The translations under genes and the position numbers were made by a program. Positions 24,218 to 36,281 of a stretch of DNA of 64,000 nucleotides are shown one piece after another. A model generated the notes under the pieces. That model did not search any database. It was not told where the DNA came from and saw nothing but the letters and a program-made list of their open reading frames with translations. Origin of the DNA: Glutinoglossum americanum (lineage: Eukaryota; Ascomycota; Geoglossomycetes; Geoglossales; Geoglossaceae); contig JAGHQL010000038.1 of NCBI GenBank assembly GCA_020080175.1, positions 62,001 to 126,000 on the forward strand, written 5' to 3'. The stretch's first letter is position 1; the number at the start of each line of letters is the position of its first letter.

Positions 24218-25222
24218 TCAGGGAGTGTCGTTCGGTGGCGGTATTTCGGATGTCGACTGAACTGTGTTGGACTGCCGGCGCTTTGAACCTGCGTGATGCG
24301 GTCCCGCCGGCGCCGCCCGTGGTACGCGTCTTGAACGCCGGTAGGATGACAACATCGCAATAAAGGCAAGGACCAGAAGAAAAATAATGGCGGCAGGTAT
24401 AGAAATCCCTATAGCGATCTTCGCGCCCAGTGAAAGGCCGTGGTGGTGCGGCGGTGCCTCGCTACCACTTTTGCCCACTACTGAGGCTGAGGATGTTGTG
24501 GATGTTAACGACGGCGAAGAAGTCACCGGTGCTAGGAGACGAACAATCCCAGTATCGGTTGTTTGATAGGCTATGAGTATTGGCCTCGCATAGATTGTCG
24601 TGCTTGGGTCGAAAGACATGGTCGTCAGGCTTCCGGCTCCGCCTCCTATGGCCCAGACGGAGATTGCGGAGTTCGGAGGTTTGCTGTTACACAGCGCGTC
24701 GTATGGGGCGTTGCTTTGTTGGGCGCATGAGAAGCCACTGGGATATGGAATTAGCGAGATGGGAAACCGGGTGCATCGGTCGGGCCCTTGAGGGCGGGCA
24801 GGGTGGTGACTTACGAGGGACAGCATTGCGCGGCGATCACGGTGGAATCAAAGACTCGCGTGCTAGAGTCCTGGGGAGCGCAGGCGCTTGTCCACCCTAA
24901 AAATAATTATTATCATCGGTGCAGCATTCTGAAGGAAAAGCTGTGGAGAGGAAAGAAAGGCCAAGAACGAAACTTCCCACACGGACGGCAAGCGAGCCTT
25001 TCGCGCATACGTACCACTAGGACACACGCCGGGAGAGAACACACTATCCGTCTTGTATCCTGGAGGGTAGCATTTGGGATCTATGATATTTCCTAGCGCG
25101 CCCACCCACAGCTCTTCCGAAGAGCCACCCGAGGAGGTGGAGGTGACGGTTCCTAGACAACCCGAAGGGGGTGTCCAGAAGGTGGTAAGGGGCCCGATGA
25201 CGGGGCTGGCTGTGATGGCCAT
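24218..25222 (-). CDS. Single-pass membrane protein with cysteine-rich ectodomain
   Basis: Exons (reading direction) 25222-25015, 24896-24815 and 24737-24218 sum to 810 nt, 269 residues. Introns: GTACGT to TTTTAG (phase 1) and GTAAGT to CCCAG with a GCTAATT branch site (phase 2). The spliced protein carries the pattern FWTPPSGC, CYPPGY, SPGVCPSGW, ACAPQDS, CCPSGFSC, which recurs in a large Pezizomycotina family. A Ser/Thr-rich stalk and one strong membrane helix (AIGISIPAAIIFLLVLAFI) follow, then a basic RRSRR stop-transfer and a short disordered cytosolic tail. No classical signal peptide is seen, so topology depends on the helix. The layout resembles fungal wall or surface sensors, but no family function is known. 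It lies 1.6 kb from the Goodbye-NACHT receptor gene. Confidence 0.75.
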
Positions 25223-26783
25223 TTCTCCCGACTAGCCTGACTGCAAGCCCGCGGGACCTTCGAGTTCAAGTTGGTGGCGTTACTGAGCGTGGATGCGGGC
25301 TAGCCCATGGGCTTGAGGTTTTACGTATGATAGTGTCGCTGGACCGCTGGGCGCCTGCTTCCGGAAGATCCCCGAATTATATATCGGCATCATTATCGAG
25401 CAAGGCTGAATGTGCTGCGTAACTGTGCAGGAATGTAGGGGGTAGGGGTGGAAATTTTCTTCGCCAGTATCACTAGGTAACTATCGCCTCAGCTGTTGTG
25501 TAAAACAATTAATCTCCCTAACGCCCTCACGGTTCTCCTCCCCCTGGTTTCCTTCCATGTTATGAACGGTTTGTGGAACCCGAGGCGAACAAATTGGCGT
25601 GTTTCTGCGATATTTTTATCTAATGCTGCGTCAAGGCTGCGGTTTCGAGAAACAGCCAAGAATGTGTGAGTGGATGGGTTTCAGGCTGGGGCCTCTATCC
25701 TCCGATCCCCCTTTTCTTTTTCTGCATAGCCGTGCAAACCGTCGTGAGGTTGAGTGTTTGGGGAGCGAGCGCGCCCCGTTAAGCGGACATGGCAGAGGGC
25801 GCGAGTTAAAAAACCCAGTCGCCGGGTTGGTTGTGACGATAGAGTACCAGGTACTGGAATACGAAGGAGGGTAACCAAGGAAAGGTATTGGTTCAGTGGT
25901 GCAGCGATCGCCCCTTTTGAGCCGTCAGCTCACCCGGCGCGCGAGCACAGGGCGGCATCGCTCGCCTGCTCGAACGGGAGGACGAATCATCTTGGCGCAC
26001 TAGTACAAATATGGAAAATCTCAGCCTCGCAGGGACTTATGCCCAGCGGCCCCACGAGGGAAGGCTGTGAGACAATGCTGCCTTGGTGGAGCAGCAGACG
26101 GATTCCCAGTGGGCTCACCAATCTGGGTGACACATGCATAAAACAGGGTTTACGGAACGCCGCCGGAGCCCCAAGGCTGCGCCTCCGAGGGCAAGTAGCT
26201 TGGAACTCTTGTGGCTGTCGAAGAGAAGCCTCACGCCGTTCCAATAGAATAGAATAGAGCGCAGCGATTCTGTTTGGGTTAAGCATGGACCGAATAACGG
26301 TGCAGTCTCTGGTGCGGTCGCCTCCGGCCGGGGCTTCGTCTACTTTCCTTGGATGGAGGAGGCGTTCGAGGATTATCGTCGCTCATAATCCTAAAGCAGC
26401 TCGTGGAACTAATCCAACCCACACTCCCTCCCACTAGGGAGGGCTTTGCCAAATTTGAGACAGCTCCACTGAAACGCTTGTGCGAATGTCTGAGCATCAC
26501 GCGTTCTCAGTGATTTGCTAGGGTGAATGGATATAACAAGCTAGCTCTTTTCCTTGATCCTACAAGATGTGACCACCCATCTTCAGGTGTGAATTACCAT
26601 TCCAATTTGTACGTTTGAAGTGTAGGATCGGCGCGCAACTCTCTGTCCCTAATAAAATCCACATCCCTTGACCCCAATACTGAAATCTTCCATATCCGCG
26701 TGCTACATTTCCTAGATATGCGACTTTATCACCTTAACAAACAATCCGATGCGAGTAAACCCCCCGAAAAGGAAACAGATCCG
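25223..26783. other. Intergenic, nothing recognised
   Basis: Several open frames at 25600-26290 overlap on both strands without recognisable motifs. Confidence 0.5.
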
Positions 26784-29700
26784 TTAGACCTGCCACTGCT
26801 GCTTCAGGCTCTCCTTCCAATTATCAAAATTAACAAGCTCGCCGTCGACCAATAACTTCCCAGCCTCGATTTCCTTTTCAGGCGGCGGAATGACAAGCCA
26901 GTCGTGTTTCGGGCTGCAGACTTTCAGCGGCATGTCATCCTCCTTCAAGCGCTTAAGGCACATCTCGCAAAAGCCGACGTCATAGCAGTATCGGCAGAGT
27001 GCCATGTTATGGAAGTTCGGAAACATGCGGTGGCAAGGCCCGTCACAGCCGCAATGTCCCCTAATATCGCCTTCGTTGGAGTCGTCATCTACAGGGTCTG
27101 ACGCTTCCTCTTCCTTGTTTTTATTCGTATCATTAGGCTCTTGCTGTTCCGGCTGGATCTTGTCCCAGCCTCCGAGGGCTTGAAACATGGCGACAGCGTT
27201 CTTGTCATCACCAGCGGCAATGAATACAAGCCCAAGTTTAAGATAACCATCGAAGTCGTTTCCTGGATCACCGTCTGATAATATCTGTATCGCTTCCTTG
27301 ACATGTGCTCGGAAGCAGGCCCGGGCATCTTCCGTTTGATCGTTGAGGCGGTACCACAAGCCCAAAATTATCGACGAGGTATTGGTGCTGATGAAAGTGG
27401 ACGGTGGCCCAGCGGTTTGGACCTTGAATTTTGCCAGCCTTTCTAGTTTGTCCACACATCTTCGAGCTAGCGAGGATCCTTTGTCGGCTCCGAGTGCCAT
27501 CTTGAACCAATGCCTGGCCAGGCAGGTCAATGCCTCATCCTTGACAAAGATCATCTCCGCTTCTACCTTCGATGCAGCAAATGTTTTCCTAATCTTCTTC
27601 CACATGCGAACAGCCCTCTCCTGGTCCTCACCATGTACGTAGTACACGCCAGCAAGGCAAAGCTCAAGCAAGCTTGCAGTGACCATCCTAAGCTCCTTTT
27701 TTGCCGCCGCGATCGCGGCATGATATGCATCGATCAGAAATGGTAGCTCATTAGTCTCTTGTGACGCGCGCGTGGCTGCCATTGTGAAAGGCGCGAGTTC
27801 GAATTGGTTTTTCCAGAACGACTCTGTCAAGCGCGAGTATCCTTGACCTGGGATCTCATCGTCCATACCCTTAAGCATGCTGATGATGTCTTGATACCGC
27901 TCTTTTTCGGCTAAGAGATTTAGACATACATTGATGCAGTCATTGCACCTGTTGTTATTGCTGAAAGCCTTCTGGCGGTACTCGAGAGCGGTTTCCTTAT
28001 CCCTTAACCTATAATAACACTCGCTCACGCTCTCCTGGATACTATGCAGGCTCGACTTTATGCTTGCGGACCGTTGGGGCTCGGCGACTAACATCTTCTG
28101 CAAGGTTTCTTCACTAACCTTGTGGAGCCGAACAGCTTCCTCGTACTCCGCTTTGGACATGTGCAACATAGCAATACCAGAGCGTGCGAGCCACATCGTA
28201 TCATCCATCTGCAAGGCTTTGTCAAAGTGTATTAGAGCATTGTCATACATTGCGTACTCGCGGAAGACGATTGCGAGCCTTCTGTGCCACAGAGCCGTTT
28301 TCTCAAACTGAGCCCATTCTGCAACATGAAGAATTTCTTGTGCCGTATCAGGCCCAGAGGCGGATGCGCTAAGTGGCGTCCCTTTTTGAAGGTTGATGAA
28401 GAAATACACCATCCGGCAGCAGATCTGCGCGATCCACCATTGATCCTGAAGCCACCTCTGAGCGACGTACCTAGCGAGTGGCAAGAACGTATCTGCGGGA
28501 GTATCCACAGTCGACTGTATCCACTCTCTATCCCCGGGAGGCAGGCCATCTCGAATATCTTTGTAATCCAGCCATCTCCTTACCATTTCGATATTATCCA
28601 CGCAAAAGAATATCGGAGGGATTTCACCAGCCCAAGCTTCCATAAAGGACTCTGACCTAAACATATTGGCTAGTAGGCCAGCGATTTCCCTACAATCGGC
28701 CCGGCTAGCCTTTGATGGGTCAACGGCGCGTAGATGGTGCTGCCAATTCTTGGCGGCATAAGGCAACAGGCTTGGGCTGCCTTTGATCTTCTCCATCAGC
28801 TTCTTATCGCAAAGGAGTTCAAGGCAAGTTTTCAGAACGCTGATCTTAGCCTCATTGAAGTTGACTCCGATCATGGGATGCCCATCGCCGACAGACACTT
28901 TCCCTTGAGCCTCGTCGCGAAAGAAGTCCCCAATCGAGGCGTGGCACAATGTCACTTCGGTAGTGGAAGGGTTAGAATGAAAATCTGTGGCGTTTTCGGT
29001 GTCGTCAAATCCCTCCTCCTCCATCTCCTGATCGCTATCCGAATCAACTGGAATTCCGCAAGGATTCTGAAGGTCTGCAGTTGACAGCCCATCCTCACGA
29101 ATAAGGCTAAAGAAGGAAGCATATTGCTTTCGGAGCATTCCTTCGAGGTAAAACATGCCGTCCCCATCATCAGACCTAAGCTTCAGTACTGTGTCAAGCT
29201 CGCCAAGTTTTAGCGGGGATTGGGCACACGTCGTCCAGGCTAACAGCTCATTCAAGTAGCTAGGATCCTCATCAGTCAGGCTTGACGAGAAGCCCTCAAG
29301 AACGTGTCGGAACATCTTTGAGATTCCTTTAGGCGCTTCATTCAGGCTCTTGCGGAGAGTTTCCGGTGATCTTTTTTTCATCAATTCTCTTAGCATTAAG
29401 TCTACCCAGAGGAACATCCCCTGGGCGCCTCTTGAAAGCTTATCCACAATCTCTGTCTGAAGTTCTGTTGGTACCCTCTTTAAGATCGTCGATTTGCGGA
29501 TGCTACTTCGTATATAGTGAACTATATCCTCCGAATTTTTCACTGACGTGACATGGATTGTCGGGACCTCCACCTCAAATGCTTCTGAAATAACATCAGT
29601 CAGCTGGGGACGCCCAACCATCATCAACTGTATGCGGGAGTGGCCGCTCTCTAGGGAACTCATCGTTAGTTTAACGATACTGAGTGAAGTTTAATGTAAA

Positions 29701-31351
29701 ATTAAAGTATTCAAGATGGAGCGTAGAGCGTAGATGTAACAATAAATTTGTCGGTAGTTTCCATCCCGATGCAGAATTGCCATACGTAAAAATGAGTTGG
29801 AGGAGAAGAGAACAGAGCACGATCGTCGCCTCAATACCCCATGCCAGTTGGCTCCGTCAACGTTGCGTTAAATAGATTTCTACTCACCTTCGATTAGATC
29901 CTTGACGAGCCCAAGGAAGGTTTGTGCCTCGGTATCGTATGCTTCGTCGATCCCATCTAATAGGATATAGACACTGCTACCAAGCCCGTTGTCCCGCAGA
30001 AAGAAATCCGTAAAAAGGATTCGCCAAGCGCTTTCAATGGAATCGACCTCTTCCGGAGAATCGCATTGGGCTATGATATATTTGGTGTAGACCGGATCGT
30101 TTTGACATATCTGGTATGCTACATCGCGGAGAGCCTGGTGAAATGACCTGGTCTTCAGGTTGTCATCCTTGAAAAAGAAATACGCAACTGAAGTGTGGGA
30201 AGGGTGCTGAATGCCTTGAGGGTGCTGTCCTCTCAGAAAGGTAATAACGTTGGACGAGAGGTACGATTTTCCAGCTCCTGGAGTACCTGAGATCCAGAGA
30301 ACGGGGAAGACTTTATCAACCCAGGACTTAAAAAGGCCTTCGCCTCTGACCCAGTCACCAGTACCGGGGACTCGCGTTTTGCTAATCTTATCATACCAGT
30401 CTTGGGCGCTCACTGAAGGCCGGAGGGTCTTCTTGATGCTGCCCTGGCGTTCCTTGTCTTTTTCCTCTTTTGCTTCAGCCTTTGACTCATCTATCGTAAG
30501 CATTATGTTTGTGACCTTTTCGTTGAGCTCCGTCACACCGATATCAACATGGCCAACGGTCAAACCCATCTCCTGAACAGTAATGTTACTTTGCTTTACA
30601 GACATAGCCATACCATCCACCGTGCGTCTTATTCTCTTAGACTCAATCCATGTCTCGGCACCCACAAGGCGGTCCTCGCTTTCAGTGAGTTTGGCAAGCT
30701 TGCTCACCGCCTCTCGGATCTTGTCGTTATTTCTAAGGAGGATATTTCTAGCGAACTTCAAAGTCCTCACTTCCTTGATCGCTCTCCTCGAAAGCGCGAA
30801 TATCTCAATGAGAGTTGTGAGCACCACGGTCAGCTTCTCACTCAGCTCTCCCGATATCTGCTCGCGTGCGTAAACACTTAGGCGCTCTGTGAAGTCCTGC
30901 GGTAGATGTTAGCTGGCTTTCCCTCCCCAGAGTTTTGTAAAAACTAAAGGAAATCCCGCGCATATCAGGTATCGCACCCTACCTTGAGCGTCGCCATCAG
31001 GTCTTGAATAGCGTCGTAGGATTCTGTAGTACCTTTTGCGGCGTTCACAAGGCACACGACAGCACCAAAGACGAGGCAGCTCGGAGGGAAACCCACTGAT
31101 GCTGTGCCGACGGCAAGTTTACCAGCTAGCTCGATAGGCTTCATCGCGCCCTCTAGTATATTGAAGAACGTGCGTTTCGTTTCGCGAAACTTTAGGAATT
31201 CGGCATTGCGCTTGTCAATTTCCTCAATAAGGTCGCCAACAGTGGCAATTCGAAGAAGATCGGGATCATCAAGCTTCTTATTAGTGATTTCCTCAAATCG
31301 TCTAATGGCCGCCTTGTAGATGGTGGGAATCTGGGGCTCCTGATCCGACAT
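26784..31351 (-). CDS. STAND receptor: Goodbye domain, NACHT, TPR, zinc-binding C-terminus
   Basis: Exons (reading direction) 31351-30983, 30896-29888 and 29650-26784 sum to 4245 nt, 1414 residues. Intron 1 (86 nt) runs GTAGGG to CGCAG with a GCTAAC branch site, phase 0. Intron 2 (237 nt) runs GTGAGT to CCCTAG with CTAAC, phase 1. Residues 1 to about 150 look like the fungal STAND N-terminal Goodbye domain: helical, with a segment ending in SYDAIQDLMATLK and then DFTERLSVY across the splice. The NACHT P-loop GTPGAGKS is at about 327-334 and Walker B ILLDGIDEA at about 432-442. Helical TPR-like repeats begin near 915. The last 90 residues hold C-x2-C, C-x2-C and C-x3-H ligands and a W-containing tail, matching the gene fragment at 1-363. 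Such proteins are cytosolic NLR-like receptors; the ligand is unknown. The gene appears intact. Confidence 0.85.
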
Positions 31352-31863
31352 GATAATGTGAAGCAGCTCAACGCTGCGCCAAGTGAACAGGCAGGATCTA
31401 TGCACGATCCTAAAAAGGGCACTCTGTTTAATGCACCACTCCAGTGGACTGTCAAGCGTATTTCTAGCAAACCCCGCCAAACAGGATTGTGGGGGGGAAA
31501 TTGACCGAGAGGTGCCTGCCACTTGCCAGCAATCGTTTCTGGACTTCAGATTGGCGGCGGCTGGAGCGCGGGGTATGGAGCCACTGCCGCAGGGTAAGCT
31601 CGGAGGCCCCCCGGAGGCCCCCAGTCTCAATCAGCCATAAGTTACTGTATCAAGACTTTTGGCCCCACCCATGTTGAGAATACCTGAGAATACAGAGCTA
31701 CTCCGTATTTAATAGTTTAGATTTGCCCTCCGACCTAGTTGGAAAAATTTGACCGTATAGATAGGCCGGCCTGGTCGGCATTTCGCCGCTTTTATGGGTG
31801 ACTCGTGCGAGTGTAGATTTGGCGGTCAAAGGGCCGAGGGGGTAATGCCTATTGCAGGCTAAT

Positions 31864-32181
31864 TTAGTCACTAACTAGCCCGTCTAGGAAATTAGCGGCC
31901 TTAATAACTTTTTTCGTATTCTCCCGGTTTGGACCTTGGCTTAGCTCATCATTTAAAACAGCGAAACAAATAGCGCGCTCCCGAATCCTATCATCGTCTG
32001 GAAGGCTATTCTTCCATCTGGTCACTTCAGGCTTCCTGGTTGATCCCTCTTACCCAAATCTTCGCTGGAGCAAACGGCCTCTGCTCCTTTTTGTATCGAT
32101 CGCTACAAAATCCTTATGAAGTTCGTCCAGTATGACGCGACCGGTAAAGTCGTATACACCTCCGCCGTCCAGCCCAGTCAT
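31864..32181 (-). CDS. Small hypothetical protein, one intron
   Basis: From an ATG at 32181 the minus strand reads about 43 codons (MTGLDGGGVYDF... RGRLLQRRFG), then TAA at 32050-32052. A 48-nt intron starting GTAAGAG and ending GAATAG removes the stop and keeps the frame (phase 2), giving about 89 residues to TAA at 31864. The composition is acidic/basic and helical, quite unlike random intergenic DNA. Without the intron it is a fragment with one stop. No family is recognised. It may also be the last exons of a decayed gene, since an upstream stop closes the frame 20 codons before the ATG. It lies between the Goodbye receptor and a decayed gene on the other strand. Confidence 0.35.
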
Positions 32182-32298
32182 AGCTGGTTTCTGACATCCC
32201 GACCGATTTTAGGTTAACCTCAGACATCTCGAGCCCCGGTGCCTCCACCCAGCTTTCACTGAATCCTTTGTACCCAAGAGATAAAACGGGGTGAAACT

Positions 32299-34009
32299 AT
32301 GGATATGTCCATGGACGTCGGTCCGAGGGGGAGGGGCCTGGGCCTGGCAGCTGAGAGCATCAACTTAGTGTCCGTGATAGCGAAGTCGTCTGGCCCATTG
32401 GCCGATGCAACAACAGAGTCTGTTCAATGACTGGCCAGAGAGCGGATTAATCATGACTCGTTTGTGTTTGCCCTGTCGCTGGGACAAGATCTCGCAGATC
32501 TAAATATGAACGAGATCGATGTTTTGAGAAGGGCGAACGTTACCCTGTCGCTTTTACGGATTGCGACCCGCCGTGCTTGGGGCTTCGGACGAGCCATACC
32601 GGCTGGCCATCGGCTCTGTTCGGTAGCTACGACGATGGCCGGTTGTCTTTGAATATCATGATAAGGGCTACGCAATGGATGTATTATGCGATGTGTCCCT
32701 ATCTACAAACTTAGCTCCGGCAAATCTTAGACGCCCCATGTATCAAGCTCGTACTCATCCGGCCATCTCCAAATCGGTCGCAAGAACAGCACTCCACACG
32801 GTCAATATGGGAGCAGGGGTCGCCGGCCCCCAAGACCCCCTAGGAGCCATTGCCAAACTGCTTCCTGTCATCAGATACACTTGCCCTTATAATCTACACC
32901 ACCCAAAAGGACCTCTCGCCCTAGGATTTTGTTGCAAATGAGTCGCTGCGCTATGGGCCTTCTGAAATGGGTCTATCATTATTGGGATGGGGAGCTTTCC
33001 GTCAGCTTCGAAAACCGCGTGTATCTAGGAAGCCCATGTGCCATACCCCCAGAAGCCTGTCGTTCACTATTGAAGGCTTATACGAGGCCGGAAATACATG
33101 CCAGGACGCTCAACATGCCGGACACGCCCTGGTCAGAACATACCAGCACTCGACTTTTAAACAAAACTCAGAAATTCTAAGTGGAGGGAAGGGCCGTGGC
33201 ACAACGCCTCCGGAGACATTTAGATACCGCTCTCCGCTCTACAATATTCAGAATCCACATGCCAGGGTTCATCTAGTCTGAGCGAAACGGAGAATGTAGC
33301 CCAACCAACCACCCAACAGATTATACGATCCATCGTGGAACTTACTGTGGCGCCTGGGTCTGTGCATAAGCCACTGGCACTAAAATACAGAAATCAGGAG
33401 CTCCAGGCTATCGTAACAACAAATTTCAATGGTGGCTCTCCCTTACACCTTTAGCGCAATCTCGGCGGGGATGAAGTCCCGCCGCCTCTACGTGATCCTG
33501 CCAATGCCAAGCACGACTACCAATATCACCTGGACAGCCTCGTTGCATGGTACCTGGAGATCGCAGGCGCCATGAATTTAGCTTCTGAACACTGCGCGTG
33601 CGGTTGGTTGCGCGAAGCAGAGGATCGAGGACCATGTCGAACAACATATTGATGGCGGCTGCTTGAAAATCGTCATGCTTTCAGAAGTTTTACTATTCCT
33701 TGGGTATGCTATGGCGGAGGAGCGGTTGATATATCGAATCTCGACAGCTTAAAGTCGGCTGTTGGGCTTATAGAGACAACGGAAAGTCTCTTTATTGGTA
33801 TCGCCAATGAGGGGGTAGTTGAATGGAAGATGTGATTTTGTTTAGCCGCATCAGCCATCACCAGGCCTTCACAACGGGAGACATCAAGTATTACCACTGA
33901 TATGCTGTGCTGGGCCACAGGCTCTATAGCCCTCGTTCCGCTCTGGTTTACTCTCGACGAGGAGATCCACCTCCAACACTCCTGGGGTGTGCGAAGACTG
34001 ACTTGAGGT
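32299..34009 (+). pseudogene. Decayed conserved fungal gene, family not identified
   Basis: Protein-like sequence can be followed along the + strand. From ATG 32299 one frame runs to 32652 with a TGA at 32428-32430; it contains a helical segment reading RIATRRAWGFGRAIPAGHR. The next coding blocks are 32675-32941 (YQARTHPAIS, QDPLGAIAKL), about 32935-33280 (LRYGPSEMGLSLLGWGAF) and about 33303-34009 (SLVAWYLEIAGAMNL, SAVGLIETTESLF), in shifted frames with further TAG and TGA codons. The blocks read as one continuous conserved protein broken by several frameshifts and stops. Some shifts could be unmodelled introns, but the in-frame stops inside conserved helices argue for a pseudogene. I have a general impression of having seen this family in other ascomycetes, but cannot name it. 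Confidence 0.5.
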
Positions 34010-35060
34010 GACCTTCCTCCGAGATTCTACTTAGTGATATGTCTTCACTGATCGCTTAGTTATAACCTGCACAAAATGATACACCTCAGCACCAGAACGA
34101 TTTCAGAAGGATTCGGCAATGATTCTTTTCGTTCCAGCCGGTCGTATTCTCTCAGGAAAAAAAAATCGCCGCTTTTAACTCTCAAAGAGCTTTCCGCATC
34201 TGGTACTCAACATTAAGGCACCCAACAACACGCGGCGCTCAACATTAGAGCCTTGTCACCAACAGCACTTTAGTGCTCCTCCGGGCGCTCTCCCTTAGAG
34301 CATATTTCTCAATTTGCAGTTGGCGGTTCTCAGTTTTCGGTTTGCGAGTTCCAGCTTTGAGTTTAGCCTCTACCAGGAAAAACCCGTTCTACCCCGGTAT
34401 TGGATAAAATACTCCTACTCTAGCATTGAGCGCCAGGTCCTAGCAAGAAGACTGCATACTCATGGGTTCTGCCGACAAACCGCCATCTCAACTGCCTACG
34501 CCTGTATCTATTTCTAGAACAATCATTTTAGGGGGAGCTGCTTTAGGGAACCGTTTCTGGTCCCCTCATTGTGACCCAAACACAAATGATTCAGCTTCAA
34601 TAAAATCACATCACCCCGCTAATTTCAAGCAGTTTCCTCAACATCTTATTGTTAATTCTAGTCAGATAACAGAGTGCTAGAAAGGCTCGCTCTTGATGAA
34701 CATGCGGAACGATGGCTACCCACACAGTGAAAGCTATTGGCTAGATTACACAACCGAATTATTAACGCGGTTGCTAGAATTGTTATAATGGAGGTGCGGG
34801 TGCACTGCTCAGCAGCATGCATGTTCCCGCGGGAATGGTTCTCGTGTAGGATAGGAGCCTTGGATTGCCGTTTACTGCGCTTGCATTATAGGAGGCGGTT
34901 TTCCTCTATACTTTGTTTCATTGAATCAAGTCTATTCTACATGCTCCCAGTCAGCTCATAACAGCCTTCGGTGAGCTGTCTATACATGATGAGGCGGTAT
35001 GCATGCCCCACGCCTCAGACTTGAATAAGAAATGAACGGTTGTCTAGAGTGAACTATCCC
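34010..35060. other. Intergenic, nothing recognised
   Basis: AT-rich spacer. Short frames near 34314-34960 have no family features. Confidence 0.5.
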
Positions 35061-36281
35061 CTATGAAGGTCTAACATAGGTCGAACACAGCCCCTCGTCA
35101 AGACCAGCTTCACGCGGGAAAGTAGTGTAGACCCCACAAGGCGTTCTCCTCGTCTCCAATCCCCGGATCACGACAACAACTACTGCCCCTACGTACCAAG
35201 CGATTGTGTACGCTGTATACCAAGATGTGCCGATGCAGGGCATAATGGTGGTATTGCCCTTTCCGGTGGTGATATAGAATAGGCTGATAAGGAATGTCAT
35301 GAGGCAGAGAAATAGATAAAGCAAATGGTCCACAATGGTAGAAGCCAAAGGGTAGGGAGAGAGGAGCTCTCCCATGGTTGTGATTTGGCAGATGACCATA
35401 TAAGCGGTAAAGCACAGCCACACGAAGAGGTACAGAACGCGTAGAAGTACTGCTGGCCAATAGCTTTGGGGATGCATGTTGTTCTTGTCGAAATCTTTGC
35501 TCATGAAGTCTTCCCATCGTCCGTCTCGGAGTTCGCTCGAGGCGCGCAACCAGCCACGAGGGGATTCTGTGAGTTCAATAGAATCGCCCCTCACGTCACT
35601 CAGACACCGATATCCATATTCATCAGACAGCCACACGGCGGGCAACAGTCTGACAAGCGACGCGACAGCAAGAGGCGCGAAAATGCCCTCAAGGTTCATT
35701 AGCGACGACCTAGTCTTAATCTGCAGCGCCATTGTAGAGAGTACGTATACGGCTTGCACACTAACGATGAATGTCCCCAGCACCGATACCGAGAGCAGAG
35801 GCACGCGAGTTCTGTTTGGACTTCTCGTCATCCAGGCTTTACTCCTTGTCATGATGTCCTCAGAGCCGTCCCAACGGATTCCGGTCCAGAACACCGCATT
35901 CGAAGCAGCCATATTCGAAGACGTCCATGCCTTGGAGCGTATTCGCCGGTCGGCGATTGCGAAATAGCGCCAGACGATGGAAGTCGGATTGAAGTGGCTG
36001 ATCCAATTAGCGACCGAGGGGTCTGGCCCTCGGAGGATGGCGGCAGAAGGAACGCCGGTGAGGATATGCGTTGCAAGCGGAGCGAGGCAGAGTGTCAGTT
36101 GTGATAGCCACTCGTTGAAAGATATCGATTGTGATTGATAATGGATGAGGGTCTTTCTTCGCGTAAGATGTCGCACAACACCATCATCACGTGGACCAAA
36201 TTTGTGACCACCGTGAATCGCTAAGAGTGCGGTAGAGAGACAGAGCAACAGAGCCAGAAACAGGATAGCTCTCGTATCCAT
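35061..36281 (-). CDS. Multi-pass membrane protein of unknown function
   Basis: Single open frame of 406 residues from ATG 36281; an ATG 11 codons upstream (36314) is also possible. The N-terminus is a signal-anchor-like hydrophobic stretch (AILFLALLLCLSTALL). About five further hydrophobic helices follow, the last ending in an RGLETRRTPCG segment before a short tail with conserved-looking cysteines. The central part is soluble and contains a WRYFAIADRRIRSKAW segment. This layout occurs in many uncharacterised Pezizomycotina membrane proteins; no transporter signature is seen. The next gene upstream (36985-38117) is a decayed membrane protein, but the two do not align convincingly, so a tandem duplication is not supported. 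Function unknown. Confidence 0.7.
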   Translation of the reverse strand: MDTRAILFLALLLCLSTALLAIHGGHKFGPRDDGVVRHLTRRKTLIHYQSQSISFNEWLSQLTLCLAPLATHILTGVPSAAILRGPDPSVANWISHFNPTSIVWRYFAIADRRIRSKAWTSSNMAASNAVFWTGIRWDGSEDIMTRSKAWMTRSPNRTRVPLLSVSVLGTFIVSVQAVYVLSTMALQIKTRSSLMNLEGIFAPLAVASLVRLLPAVWLSDEYGYRCLSDVRGDSIELTESPRGWLRASSELRDGRWEDFMSKDFDKNNMHPQSYWPAVLLRVLYLFVWLCFTAYMVICQITTMGELLSPYPLASTIVDHLLYLFLCLMTFLISLFYITTGKGNTTIMPCIGTSWYTAYTIAWYVGAVVVVVIRGLETRRTPCGVYTTFPREAGLDEGLCSTYVRPS

